Under the pieces are notes generated by a model, which saw nothing but the letters and a program-made list of their open reading frames with translations, did not search any database and was not told the DNA's origin. From positions 142,853 through 206,852 of the forward strand of contig NZ_KK366009.1 in assembly GCF_000686725.1 (NCBI RefSeq): 64,000 nt of DNA. Direction: 5' to 3'. This document shows, one piece after another, positions 45,219 through 56,626 of the stretch (positions are counted from its first letter, which is position 1; every line of letters starts with the position of its first letter). Position numbers and translations under genes: made by a program. Origin of the DNA: Clostridium akagii DSM 12554. GTDB taxonomy: Bacteria; Bacillota; Clostridia; Clostridiales; Clostridiaceae.

Positions 45219-45911
45219 ATGAGATATACACGATACGATTTAAAAAAGAAACAAGGTGGCAATAAATATTTTATAATAATATTAATAATTATATTATTAG
45301 TGGCATTGTCTATTGGTACTGTAGTGTCCAAGCTATTGCTAAAAAATAGTAAATATCTAAATGGAACAGTTAGTAGCAAAACAACCAGTGTGTCTAGTAA
45401 TACATCAAAGAACTCTGAATATGTTTTTTTGCAAGGTGGGATTTTTTCCAAAAAAGAATATGCCGACGAGCTTACGAAGTCGTTAGGGGCCATTGGAAAT
45501 CCAATTGAAATTAATGATGGTGGAAAAATAAGGGTTATTTTCGGAATGTACAAGAGGGGAGAATCATATACAAGTGCAGTGAAATTATTAACTGATAATA
45601 AGTTTGATAGTAGTGAAATAAGTTATGACATAAATATTGGTGATATATGTAACTCGGAAATAGTAGAAATTATAGATGCTAATTTACAAATAATTAGTAA
45701 ATTAAATGATAAGGATGTCAAATCCGTACAATTGCAAGCGTTAAAAAAGTGGAAAAACAATTTAAAAAAAGTTGAAGGTGATTATAAAAATAAGAAGGTG
45801 CTACTGGAATTAGAAAAGTATATTGATAAGCTTCCAGAAAGCTATAGTAAAAACAATACAAATGATAGTATTCAATTTATGTATACTGAATTTAAAAAAA
45901 TGGCTAAATGA
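45219..45911 (+). CDS. SPOR-domain membrane protein
   Basis: About 230 residues. After a basic N-terminus (MRYTRYDLKKKQGGNKYF) comes one membrane helix (about 19-40), a Ser/Thr-rich linker and a SPOR-like domain: EYVFLQGGIFSKKEYADELT, IRVIFGMYKRGESYTSAVKLL. SPOR domains bind denuded peptidoglycan, often at septa. The C-terminal about 90 residues are helical and charged. Start MRYTRY is supported by GGGAGATGAG. It opens the DUF4321-maf-radC-mre block, consistent with a role in wall growth or division. Confidence 0.85.
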   Translation: MRYTRYDLKKKQGGNKYFIIILIIILLVALSIGTVVSKLLLKNSKYLNGTVSSKTTSVSSNTSKNSEYVFLQGGIFSKKEYADELTKSLGAIGNPIEINDGGKIRVIFGMYKRGESYTSAVKLLTDNKFDSSEISYDINIGDICNSEIVEIIDANLQIISKLNDKDVKSVQLQALKKWKNNLKKVEGDYKNKKVLLELEKYIDKLPESYSKNNTNDSIQFMYTEFKKMAK

Positions 45912-46017
45912 GAATAAACACAAAAAAAATTGTTAATAACTTGTGAAATACTTGTTTAACGATACATTAAATGATAAACTGTATTAGATGTATAAACAAT
46001 TTGGGGGATATGGGGAT

Positions 46018-46272
46018 ATGTTAGCGAAAAACTCAAAGTATTTCATATTTGTTATTTTATTAGGAGGAATATGTGGAACTATTTTAGGTGACTTAATTGG
46101 CACACGTTTTTCAAACTTTGTTTTTTTAAAGAGTGCATATACCATAGGTACAAGTAAACCTCTTATTTTAGATTTAAAAATTATGAGTTTAACCCTTGGA
46201 GTAAGTTTTAATATCAATATAATGACTATAATTGGTATAGTATTGGCAATACTATTATATAGAAAACATTAG
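46018..46272 (+). CDS. DUF4321 small membrane protein
   Basis: 84 residues with two membrane helices (about 9-28 and 62-80). The pattern ILLGGICGTILGDLIG and the ending TLGVSFNINIMTIIGIVLAI match DUF4321, a family found next to maf in clostridia and of unknown function. ATG at 46018 was chosen (GGGGG about ten bases upstream); an in-frame ATG at 45988 has no site. maf follows 11 bp later. Confidence 0.82.
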   Translation: MLAKNSKYFIFVILLGGICGTILGDLIGTRFSNFVFLKSAYTIGTSKPLILDLKIMSLTLGVSFNINIMTIIGIVLAILLYRKH

Positions 46273-46283
46273 GAAGTGGAAGA

Positions 46284-46871
46284 ATGAAATTTATTCTAGC
46301 ATCAGCTTCTGAAAGAAGGATAGAGCTCCTTAGTAGAGTTATCAAAGATTTCAAGGTGATTCCAAGCGATTTTGATGAACAAACAATTAAATTTAATGGT
46401 AGTGTACCAGAATATGTTATGAAACTTTCTAAGGCAAAAGCAGAGGCAGTTTCAAGCGCCACCTACGCATTTAGTGAATCTGATGTTACTGTTATTGGTT
46501 GCGATACGATTGTATCAATAGATAACCTTATATTAGGAAAACCAAAAGATAAACAAGATGCTTTTAGGATGATCAAGATGTTAAGTGGAAAAGTGCATAG
46601 TGTATATACGGGTATTACGATTATTAATGTAAATTTTGATATAATTAAATGTGACTATGCCTGCACGAAAGTTAAGTTTTCAAACTTATCAAATCAGGAC
46701 ATAGAAAAATACTTATGTTTGGAAGAATACGAAGATAAAGCGGGGGCCTATGGAATACAAGGTTATGCTGGGGTATTTGTTGAAGCTATAGAAGGGTGTT
46801 TTTATAATGTTGTAGGATTGCCACTTAATAAGCTAAATAAAATGTTTGGGGAGATGGGAATAAATCTATAG
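46284..46871 (+). CDS. maf: Maf family nucleoside triphosphate pyrophosphatase
   Basis: 195 residues. Hydrolyses noncanonical or excess nucleoside triphosphates; overexpression in Bacillus blocks septation. N-terminal FILASASERRIELLSR, the VIGCDTIVSIDNLILGKPKD core with catalytic Asp, and DKAGAYGIQGYAGVFVE are the family motifs. AGGAAGTGG precedes the ATG. The first conserved gene of the maf-radC-mreBCD order. Confidence 0.95.
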   Translation: MKFILASASERRIELLSRVIKDFKVIPSDFDEQTIKFNGSVPEYVMKLSKAKAEAVSSATYAFSESDVTVIGCDTIVSIDNLILGKPKDKQDAFRMIKMLSGKVHSVYTGITIINVNFDIIKCDYACTKVKFSNLSNQDIEKYLCLEEYEDKAGAYGIQGYAGVFVEAIEGCFYNVVGLPLNKLNKMFGEMGINL

Positions 46872-46881
46872 AGAAGGTGTA

Positions 46882-48608
<1,727 letters not shown>

Positions 48609-48610
48609 AA

Positions 48611-49456
48611 ATGAAATTCATAAAGAATAAGCTGGCGGTAACAATAATTGTTCTGTCAGTTAGCTTTTTGTTTCTAATTGGGTTCAGCGTTAAGAGACAA
48701 AATGCGACATTTTTAGAAAGTGGTGTTGGTGGTGTTTTTACTTCAGTTCAAGGAGTAGTTTATAAAAGTACAAATGGGTTAGCAGATTGGTTCAGTTTTG
48801 TAACTCATTTTTCACAGATAAAACAGGAAAACGAAAGTTTAAAAGCAGAGAATATAAGTATGAAGAATAAGGTAGCAGAATATGATGCTTTAAATAATAA
48901 ATTAACAAGAGTTTCGGCAATGGCAAAATTATTAGCTCCGGGAGCTGCATATGATTATGAAAATTGTAATGTAACTGGTAAAGGAAGCAGCGATGCAGAG
49001 GACAGTTTCCTGATTGATAAAGGTTCAAATGACGGTATAAAGATTGATTTTGCAGTAATAACAGAACAGGGACTTGTTGGAAAAGTAATCTCTGTTGGTA
49101 AGACTTCAAGTGTTGTTGGTACACTAAACAATGCAAATATTGGAGTTGGCGCAATGGATGAAAAATCTAGAGACAATAGTGGTATAGTAGCTGGTTATGA
49201 GGATGATAATAATAATAAGCTAGGAATACTGAGTAATCTACCACAAAATGCTGATATAAAAAAAGGTGATCGGATAATAACGTTTGGTTCTCTGTATCCA
49301 AAGGGTATTCCAATAGGTGAAGTTATTAGCGTGGGAAAGGATCCAACTACAGTTAGTACAACTGCCATAATAAAGCCATATGTTGACTTTACAAAATTAG
49401 AAGAGGTTTCTGTTGTTATACCTAAAAACATTGATTTAAACGAAATAAAGTACTAG
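48611..49456 (+). CDS. mreC: rod shape-determining protein MreC
   Basis: 281 residues. One N-terminal membrane helix (about 9-27), a coiled coil (QIKQENESLKAENISMKNKV) and an external beta domain with the family segment FLIDKGSNDGIKIDFAVITEQGLVG and later GDRIITFGSLYPKGIPIGEV. It links MreB to the PBPs. Only 2 bp separate it from mreB. Confidence 0.95.
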   Translation: MKFIKNKLAVTIIVLSVSFLFLIGFSVKRQNATFLESGVGGVFTSVQGVVYKSTNGLADWFSFVTHFSQIKQENESLKAENISMKNKVAEYDALNNKLTRVSAMAKLLAPGAAYDYENCNVTGKGSSDAEDSFLIDKGSNDGIKIDFAVITEQGLVGKVISVGKTSSVVGTLNNANIGVGAMDEKSRDNSGIVAGYEDDNNNKLGILSNLPQNADIKKGDRIITFGSLYPKGIPIGEVISVGKDPTTVSTTAIIKPYVDFTKLEEVSVVIPKNIDLNEIKY

Positions 49457-49466
49457 GGTGATTTAT

Positions 49467-49958
49467 ATGAAAAAAGTTGTAATTTTAACGATTTTAATTT
49501 TTGCTTTGGAAGTGTTGGATAATTCCATGGTTCCATTCTTTTCAGTGTATGGATACTACCCTAGCTTGTTATTCTTATTTGTGATTTCTTATTCAATAAT
49601 TAATGATAGGTGGTCAGCACTTAAAGTTGGTTTAATTTCAGGTGCATTGCAAGACTTATTTTTTATAAATGGGTTTGGCGTAAATATGCTTGTAAATATG
49701 TTACTTTGTGTTTTGGCAGGTGAAATTGGACGAAATTTATTTAAGGAAAAAAGGTTAATACCAATTTTGACAATTTTAGGACTGACTTTTTTTAAGGGCA
49801 TTCTTGTTTATATAATTTTATATTTTATTGGTATAAAGGTAATGCTATATTCAAGTGTTTTTGTTGCCATATATAGTTTTGTATTAGCTATATTTGTGTA
49901 TAAGCCTATTTATAGATTATGTCAGAAACCTTACATGATAAAAAAATGGAAATTTTAA
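49467..49958 (+). CDS. mreD: rod shape-determining protein MreD
   Basis: 163 residues, about five membrane helices, with the N-terminal LEVLDNSMVPFFSVYG and the middle SALKVGLISGALQDLFFINGFG, which match MreD. It spans the membrane in the elongation complex. The ATG at 49467 is preceded by AGGGTGAT at a good distance; a GTG at 49458 lies within that site. mreC ends 10 bp upstream. Confidence 0.93.
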   Translation: MKKVVILTILIFALEVLDNSMVPFFSVYGYYPSLLFLFVISYSIINDRWSALKVGLISGALQDLFFINGFGVNMLVNMLLCVLAGEIGRNLFKEKRLIPILTILGLTFFKGILVYIILYFIGIKVMLYSSVFVAIYSFVLAIFVYKPIYRLCQKPYMIKKWKF

Positions 49959-49970
49959 AGTGGTGATAAA

Positions 49971-52697
49971 ATGGAAAGAAAAAAGAAATTCAAAAAAATA
50001 TTTAACAGGTATACTGCTCTAATCGTAATAATGGTTGTTTTATTTGCAATAATAGGTGCACAGTTATATAATTTGCAAGTTGCAAATGGACAATATTATA
50101 GTGATACAGCAAATACTAAAGCTCATAAGCTTATAACAATAGCAGCTCCAAGAGGGTTAATAACAGATAAAAATGGAATAGCACTTGCAACTGAAGTACA
50201 AAGTTACAACCTTACATATACAGATACAGATGAAGCTGGAACAAAGCTATTTGCAACACTACAAAAAGCATTTAAAATCTTAGATGATAATGGGGAATCA
50301 CAGACTGATAGTTTTCCGTTAAAGGTCGGACCTTACAGATTTGAATTTACGGCAACCACATCTGCAGAAATAGAAACTATGCAGTTAAGATTTTTAAAAG
50401 ATCGAGGTTTTCAAGATAGTATATTAAAACACAAATTCAGCAATAAAAAAGAAGCTGATTTAACATCTTCTGAAACTACTGAACTTAATGATGAACTTTT
50501 AAAATTAACACCTGAGACAATTTACAATAGTCTTCTTAAGCAATATGGTGTGATAAAAGGAATTTCAAGTTTAAAAATTCAAGCAACTCCAGATGTAATA
50601 AGAAAGTACCTAATTGTAAAAGATAGTATAAAAATGAATAGCTTTTCCGGATACAAATCAGTTAATATAGCAAGTAATATAAAGAAAGATACTTCACTTA
50701 TATTTAAGCAAAGCCTTTCAGAACTACCTGGAATTAATGTAGAAAATCAACCTATGAGGCAATATCCTTATGATCAGTTGGGTTCATCAGTTCTAGGATA
50801 TATAAGCAAAATAAACCCAGATGAACAGGAAAAGTATTCGGAAAAAGGGTATGATACAAGTTCTGATTATGTTGGGGCAGCGGGAATTGAATCAGCAATG
50901 GAAAGTCAGCTTAAAGGCGATAATGGAGGGGATGTAGTTCAGGTTGATAAGCAAGGAAGAGTTAAGAATGAACTTGCAAGTCGTCAGGCATCTCCAGGAA
51001 ATAATGTTCAGCTTACAATAGATGCAAATGTGCAATATGCCACAGAAAATGCTTTGAGCACTGAAATGAAAACATTACAAGCTGCAAAAACATCAGGCGG
51101 CGATCTAGATGTATCAAATGCTACAAGAGGAGCAGCTGTAGCAATAGACATTCATACCGGGGGAATATTGGCACTTGCAAGTCTACCAGGATTTAATCCA
51201 AACGATTTTGCTACTTCCCAAGGATTGACAGAAGCTCAAATAGAAAAATACTTTACACCAGACTATGAAAAAATGGCAAAGGCTCAAAATAAACCACAAA
51301 GTTTAATTGATTATATGTTTCCAATAGACACTAGTATAAAGGGAAATACCACAATTAGAAAAGATAAATTTGATTATTACCCAAAATACTTGTATAATTA
51401 TGCAACTATGTCTTTGATACCTTCAGGGTCTACTTTCAAGCCAATGACGGCTATAGCAGGACTTGAAACAGGTGCTATAAATGCCGGGTACACTTATGAT
51501 GATGAAGCTGTGTTTGATATAGGTGGAGGGCATTTGCTTCCATTTAAATCAGATGGGCCACATGGGCGGGTAAATGTAGTAAGCGCAATACAGTTATCAA
51601 GTAACCCATTTTTTATGAGTGTGGGAGGATTATTAAGAGCAACAAAATCTGGAGATGATACTTTAGCTAAGTATGCATGGCAGTTTGGACTAGGAGCTGA
51701 TCCGAGTTTTAAAAATCCGGGCACAGGAATAGAGATAAATGAAAATTTTGGGCAGGTATATAATACTGTTTCTCAGAAAAACAACTCAGCAATCCAATTT
51801 CTTTTAAATATTGAAGAGGATTTAACTAATGGAGTTGTTGCAGGAACGGGAGGAAAACTTCCCCAACTAGATTTATATGACAGAGATAATGATATTAATA
51901 TTAGTGCTAATGGTAAAAAACTTTCAGAAATAAAAACTGAAATTAAAAAGGATATAACGGACTCTGTAAAAAATGGAACTTTTTCAAAGACCAACTACAC
52001 GGATTTGTTTAAGCAATTAGTTGATACGGATCCTAAGTATAAAGGTAAAAATATCACTGATAGTGACGTGCAAGCAGTGGTGAATGATGTATACTACGAG
52101 GCAGTACAAACAGGCCACGGTTCTTTAAGTCTTCCATATAATATTTATGAGGCTTCTATTGGGCAAGGAATGAACAATTTCACACCGCTTCAACTTGCAA
52201 ATTATGTAGCAACTATTGCAAATGGTGGCACAAGATATAAACTTCATTTGGTTGATAATGTAAAAGATTCTAGCGGAAAGATAGTTTCTACTACAAAACC
52301 AGAGGTTATAGACAAAGCAGATATGAGTGCTACCACTAGGGCATTAGTTATGCAAGGCATGAATGGTGTTACGGCTCAAGGTGCAGGCGGTCAAGCGGGT
52401 ACAGCTTATCCAGCACTTGGGAAATTCCCCATTCCTTCAGGCGGTAAAACAGGTACGGCGGAGTTTAGTACACCTGAAATCCAAGGCAAAGTTGGTAGAG
52501 GAGATTATGGGTATTATGTAGGATATGCACCGGCTGATAATCCTCAAATTGCCATAGCTGTAGTAATATTTGATGGTGGTTATGGTAGTGATGTTGCCAA
52601 TGTTGCTAGAGGTATGTACGAGGGCTATTTTAAAAATGACCCTCGAATGGCAAATTACAGCTATGATATTGATACACAATTGAAACCTGTAAATTAA
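49971..52697 (+). CDS. class B penicillin-binding protein 2 (copy 1)
   Basis: 908 residues, peptidoglycan transpeptidase of the elongation complex. One N-terminal membrane helix (about 15-34), then the PBP dimerisation region starting at APRGLITDKNG, interrupted by a charged 130-residue insert, and the transpeptidase domain. Active-site motifs: SxxK in SGSTFKPMTAIAGLE, SxN in QLSSNPFFM and KTG in SGGKTGTAEF. Unusually long for PBP2 (about 600-700), owing to the N-terminal insert and a second insert (about residues 600-700) before the KTG motif. Directly follows mreD, so it is the mrdA equivalent. A terminator separates it from a near-paralogue. Confidence 0.95.
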   Translation: MERKKKFKKIFNRYTALIVIMVVLFAIIGAQLYNLQVANGQYYSDTANTKAHKLITIAAPRGLITDKNGIALATEVQSYNLTYTDTDEAGTKLFATLQKAFKILDDNGESQTDSFPLKVGPYRFEFTATTSAEIETMQLRFLKDRGFQDSILKHKFSNKKEADLTSSETTELNDELLKLTPETIYNSLLKQYGVIKGISSLKIQATPDVIRKYLIVKDSIKMNSFSGYKSVNIASNIKKDTSLIFKQSLSELPGINVENQPMRQYPYDQLGSSVLGYISKINPDEQEKYSEKGYDTSSDYVGAAGIESAMESQLKGDNGGDVVQVDKQGRVKNELASRQASPGNNVQLTIDANVQYATENALSTEMKTLQAAKTSGGDLDVSNATRGAAVAIDIHTGGILALASLPGFNPNDFATSQGLTEAQIEKYFTPDYEKMAKAQNKPQSLIDYMFPIDTSIKGNTTIRKDKFDYYPKYLYNYATMSLIPSGSTFKPMTAIAGLETGAINAGYTYDDEAVFDIGGGHLLPFKSDGPHGRVNVVSAIQLSSNPFFMSVGGLLRATKSGDDTLAKYAWQFGLGADPSFKNPGTGIEINENFGQVYNTVSQKNNSAIQFLLNIEEDLTNGVVAGTGGKLPQLDLYDRDNDINISANGKKLSEIKTEIKKDITDSVKNGTFSKTNYTDLFKQLVDTDPKYKGKNITDSDVQAVVNDVYYEAVQTGHGSLSLPYNIYEASIGQGMNNFTPLQLANYVATIANGGTRYKLHLVDNVKDSSGKIVSTTKPEVIDKADMSATTRALVMQGMNGVTAQGAGGQAGTAYPALGKFPIPSGGKTGTAEFSTPEIQGKVGRGDYGYYVGYAPADNPQIAIAVVIFDGGYGSDVANVARGMYEGYFKNDPRMANYSYDIDTQLKPVN

Positions 52698-52709
52698 AGA
52701 ATTCCATCA

Positions 52710-52764
52710 AGAAGTTGCGCTAAAATAGAATTTAGATTTTATTTTAACGCAGCTTCTTTTTTAT
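52710..52764 (+). terminator. terminator between the two PBP genes
   Basis: AGAAG..TGCG.TAAAAT pairs with ATTTTA..CGCA.CTTCT (small bulges), followed by TTTTTTA. It ends the radC-mre-PBP unit and leaves the second PBP with its own promoter. Confidence 0.75.
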
Positions 52765-52795
52765 TACCGCCAAATTCATGAAATATATGCAAAAA

Positions 52796-52824
52796 AAAGG
52801 ATTTTTAGAATATATGTTGAATTA
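52796..52824 (+). promoter_or_regulatory. sigma-H-type promoter of PBP copy 2
   Basis: AAAGGATTT, an 11-bp spacer, then GTTGAATTA. This fits the Bacillus sigma-H consensus RnAGGAwWW / RnnGAATWW. The same arrangement with the same spacing precedes minC. Confidence 0.65.
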
Positions 52825-52886
52825 TGTATATGTAACACTAAAAATCCTGTATTGCATTCTAATGGAAAGTTGAAAGTGGTGATAAA

Positions 52887-55820
52887 ATGGAAAGAAAGAA
52901 GATGTTAAAAAAAATACTCAATAGGTATACTGCCTTAGCTATAATAATGTTAGTTTTATTTTTAGTGCTAGTGGTAAGACTGTATAATTTACAAGTAACA
53001 AATGGACAGTATTATAGTGATCAGTCAAATACAAAATCGCATAAGTTTATAACAATAACGGCACCAAGAGGTTTAATAACAGACAAAAATGGAATTAATC
53101 TTGCTACTGACGTGCAAAGTTATAATCTTACATATACTGATACTGTTGATGCTAGTAAAAATTTATTTACAACACTACAAAAGGTATTCAAAATTTTAGA
53201 TGATAATAAAGAGGTGCAAACCGATAGTTTCCCTTTAAAGATAGAACCATATAGATTTGAATTTAATACAAGTAATCCTAATGAAGTACATACTATGCAG
53301 TTACGATTTTTAAAAGATAGAGGCTTTCAAGATGACATATTAATAAAACAATTTGATAATAAAAAGGAAGCAGAATTAACGCCTGATCAAAAAAATAAGC
53401 TAAATAATCAACTGTTAAAGCTAAAACCTGAAGAGGTTTATAAAGAACTTCTTCAGCAGTATATTTTTCAACTTAGTTCAATTGACAATAATGAGATAAA
53501 AACTGGTAAGCTGAAATTTTTAAAAAAAGCCGGTTTTCAAAATAAGATATTGAGGAATAAATTTGGCAATAAGAGGGAAAAAGAATTAACTTCAGAAGAA
53601 ACTACAGAGTTGAATGATGAACTATTAAAAATAACGCCAGAAGATGTTTATAATGAATACCTTGATGAATATCTTACTAAAATGGGAGCTATAAATTCCA
53701 ATATAAAGGCAACGCCAGAAGAAATAAGACGTTATTTGATTGTAAATGATGCTATAAAAATGAATAGCTTTTCTGGATATAAATCCGTTAATATAGCAAG
53801 TAACATAAAGAAAAATACATCACTTATATTCGACCAAAGCCTTTCGGAACTACCGGGAATAAATGTAGAAAATCAGACCATGAGAAAATATCCATATGAT
53901 GAACTTGCTTCATCGGTTTTAGGATATATAAACAAAATTAACCCCGATGATGAAGAAAAGTATTCTGAAAAGGGTTATGATACAAGTTCTGATTATGTTG
54001 GATCTTCAGGAATTGAATCTGTAATGGAAAGTGAGCTTAGGGGAGAGAACGGTACAGATGTGGTGCAGGTTGATAAGCAAGGCAGAGTGAAAAATGAACT
54101 TGCAAGTCGAGAGGCTTCTCCTGGAAATAATGTTCAGCTTACACTTGATGCAAATCTTCAGTATGCAACAGAAGAAGCGCTTAACAATAAAATGAAGCAA
54201 TTACAAGCACAAACAAAGCTATCAGGTGGTGATGTAGATGTATCAAATGCCACAAGGGGAGCCGCTGTGGCCATTGATATTAATACTGGTGGAATACTAG
54301 CACTTGCAAGTGATCCAGGGTTTAATCCCAATGATTTTTCAACCTCCCAAGGATTAACGGAATCTCAAATTGAAAAATATTTTACTCCGGATTATGAAAA
54401 AATGGCAAAAGCTAAGGGGATGTCACAAAGTGATATTGACTATAGATTCCCAATAGACACAAGTATAAGTGGAAATACTACAATTAGAAAAGATAGTTTT
54501 GATTATTTTCCTAAACCATTGTATAATTATGCAACTATGTCACTTGTACCTCCGGGTTCTACTTTTAAACCAATGACAGCAATAGCAGGACTTGAAACGG
54601 GAGCAATAAACGTTAACACAATTTACCCAGATCAGGGTTTTTTTGATATGGGAGGAGGAAACATTAACCATTTTTACTCAGATGGGCCACTTGGTAACGT
54701 AAATCTGTTAAGTGCATTAGAATTATCCAGTAATCCATATTTTATGAATGTGGGCAAACAATTAAAGGCCAAAGCTGGAGATGATATTTTAGCAAAATAT
54801 GCATGGGGTTTTGGATTAGGAGCTGATCCAAATTCAGCTAGCCCTGGGACAGGAATTGAAATAAGTGAAAATTTTGGTCAGGTTTATAATATTAAATCTC
54901 AGAAAAATATATTAGCAAAGGAAGATATTATAAATATTGAGCAAGATTTAACTAGCGGGGTTGGTGCAACTGGAGGAAGGTTTCCAAGCATAGATTTGGA
55001 AAATAGAGATGGCGATGCTAATATTAAGCACAATGGAAAAAGTCTTTTGGAAGTAAAAACGGAAATTAAAAATGATGTACAAAACTCTGTGAGAAATGGA
55101 ACTTTTTCTAAGAGCAATTATGAAGATTTATTTAAACAGCTTATAGCAACAGATCCTAAGTATAAAGAAAAAAATTTCACTGATGGAGATTTGCAATCAA
55201 TTGTTAATGACATAAACTATCAGGCAATACAGTCAGGATATGATTCTATAAGTCTTCCATACAATATATATGAAGCGTCTATTGGTCAGGGTATGGATAA
55301 CTTCACACCTCTACAGATGGCAGATTATATTGCAACTATTGCCAATGGTGGCACAAGAAATAAACTTCATTTAATTGACAATATAAAAGATGCTGATGGT
55401 AAAGTCGTGTCTGCTACTAAAACTGAGGTATTAGATAAAGCAGATATGAGTTCGGCAACTAGGAGTGCAGTCATGAATGGAATGAATGCAGTTACTTCGG
55501 GCATAGGGGGTAAGATGGATGGTACTGCACAGGCAGCTCTTGGGGATTTTCCTATAAAAACAGGAGGTAAGACTGGTACTTCAGAGAAAGCCGATCCATC
55601 TATACAGGCTAAGCAGGGTAGATCAGATTATGCCTGGTTTGTTGGTTATGCACCAGCTGACGATCCTAAAATTGCAATAGCTGTAGTTATATTTGATGGA
55701 GGTTATGGTAAGGATGCTGCCTACGTTGCTAAGGGTATGTATGAGAGCTATTTTAAAAACGATCCACGAATGGCAAATTATGCAGACGACTTTGACATGA
55801 GCCTTAAGCCAATAAATTAA
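52887..55820 (+). CDS. class B penicillin-binding protein 2 (copy 2, internal repeat)
   Basis: 977 residues, clearly a tandem paralogue of the preceding PBP: same membrane helix, dimerisation region and transpeptidase motifs (PGSTFKPMTAIAGLE, ELSSNPYFM, GGKTGTSEK). It is 69 residues longer because one unit of the N-terminal insert is duplicated: about residues 138-191 (LRFLKDRGFQDDILIKQF...) and 208-262 (KLKFLKKAGFQNKILRNKF...), a period of 70 residues. The first PBP has the unit once. All catalytic residues are kept, so it should be active. A separate, sigma-H-like promoter suggests use at sporulation. Start follows AGTGGTGAT. Confidence 0.95.
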   Translation: MERKKMLKKILNRYTALAIIMLVLFLVLVVRLYNLQVTNGQYYSDQSNTKSHKFITITAPRGLITDKNGINLATDVQSYNLTYTDTVDASKNLFTTLQKVFKILDDNKEVQTDSFPLKIEPYRFEFNTSNPNEVHTMQLRFLKDRGFQDDILIKQFDNKKEAELTPDQKNKLNNQLLKLKPEEVYKELLQQYIFQLSSIDNNEIKTGKLKFLKKAGFQNKILRNKFGNKREKELTSEETTELNDELLKITPEDVYNEYLDEYLTKMGAINSNIKATPEEIRRYLIVNDAIKMNSFSGYKSVNIASNIKKNTSLIFDQSLSELPGINVENQTMRKYPYDELASSVLGYINKINPDDEEKYSEKGYDTSSDYVGSSGIESVMESELRGENGTDVVQVDKQGRVKNELASREASPGNNVQLTLDANLQYATEEALNNKMKQLQAQTKLSGGDVDVSNATRGAAVAIDINTGGILALASDPGFNPNDFSTSQGLTESQIEKYFTPDYEKMAKAKGMSQSDIDYRFPIDTSISGNTTIRKDSFDYFPKPLYNYATMSLVPPGSTFKPMTAIAGLETGAINVNTIYPDQGFFDMGGGNINHFYSDGPLGNVNLLSALELSSNPYFMNVGKQLKAKAGDDILAKYAWGFGLGADPNSASPGTGIEISENFGQVYNIKSQKNILAKEDIINIEQDLTSGVGATGGRFPSIDLENRDGDANIKHNGKSLLEVKTEIKNDVQNSVRNGTFSKSNYEDLFKQLIATDPKYKEKNFTDGDLQSIVNDINYQAIQSGYDSISLPYNIYEASIGQGMDNFTPLQMADYIATIANGGTRNKLHLIDNIKDADGKVVSATKTEVLDKADMSSATRSAVMNGMNAVTSGIGGKMDGTAQAALGDFPIKTGGKTGTSEKADPSIQAKQGRSDYAWFVGYAPADDPKIAIAVVIFDGGYGKDAAYVAKGMYESYFKNDPRMANYADDFDMSLKPIN

Positions 55821-55960
55821 ATCACGATGCATCAAGTAGTGAGAATTTTATAAGATGAACTTTTATAGTGTATAATGAAGATATATAAAAAAAACAAAGC
55901 GAAACTTTAACGTAAATTGATAAAATTAAATTAGATATCTGATTTGAAAGGAAGCAGAAT

Positions 55961-56527
55961 ATGCTAGTAAATAAAAAAATAATAGGAGAAAAAGTTTCCC
56001 TTGCGTATATAAGCATGGGGGATGCAGATAATTTAGCTAACTGGTTAAATGATTTTAATGTGTCTTTGCCTTTAGGCTATGAGGCGTATACACCTACTTC
56101 AGCTGAAAGGATTAGAAATGAAGTCAGCGGAATTATTAATAGCAATCAACATGTATTTTCTATTTTCCATAATGAAAGTAATAAATGCATTGGCAGATGC
56201 GCATTGTTTAATATTGATTTTATAAATAGAACTTCAATGCTTAGCATTCTCATTGGAGATAAAAATCTTTGGAATAAAGGATTTGGAAAAGAGGCAATTA
56301 CACTACTTATTGATTATGCTTTTAATCTGATTAATTTAAACAGCGTAAGGCTTAGTGTATTTTCTTTTAATGAGAATGCAGTAAAGTGTTATAAAAGTGT
56401 TGGTTTTAAAGAAGTTGGACGATTAAGGCAAGCTAAAATCATAGGACAAATAAAATATGACTCAATTGTAATGGATATTTTAGCAGAAGAGTTTAGAAGT
56501 AGAATAATACCACGATATATAAAGTAG
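55961..56527 (+). CDS. GNAT acetyltransferase, RimJ/RimL-like
   Basis: 188 residues of the GNAT fold. RimJ/L-type N-terminus (KIIGEKVSLAYIS), SILIGDKNLWNKGFGKEAITLLIDYAF containing the acetyl-CoA loop (xxGxGK), and the C-terminal SFNENAVKCYKSVGFKEVGRLRQA. Substrate unknown; members acetylate protein N-termini, amino sugars or antibiotics. AAAGGAAGC precedes the ATG. It sits between PBP copy 2 and minC without a clear functional link. Confidence 0.92.
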   Translation: MLVNKKIIGEKVSLAYISMGDADNLANWLNDFNVSLPLGYEAYTPTSAERIRNEVSGIINSNQHVFSIFHNESNKCIGRCALFNIDFINRTSMLSILIGDKNLWNKGFGKEAITLLIDYAFNLINLNSVRLSVFSFNENAVKCYKSVGFKEVGRLRQAKIIGQIKYDSIVMDILAEEFRSRIIPRYIK

Positions 56528-56563
56528 TGGAACTATTATACAATATAAAATACATATGAAAAA

Positions 56564-56592
56564 GAAGGACTTTTATTATATATGTTGAATTA
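56564..56592 (+). promoter_or_regulatory. sigma-H-type promoter of minC
   Basis: GAAGGACTT, an 11-bp spacer, GTTGAATTA. It matches the sigma-H consensus and is nearly identical over 34 bp to the site before PBP copy 2. In Bacillus subtilis minCD also has a sigma-H promoter. Confidence 0.7.
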
Positions 56593-56626
56593 TACATAAT
56601 GAACGTTAGAGCCTTTGGAGGTTAAT

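Noticed and set aside
48792-49154. 120-codon minus-strand ORF inside mreC
   Set aside because: Antisense shadow; composition is Leu/Gln/His-rich low-complexity, and mreC is well supported on the other strand.
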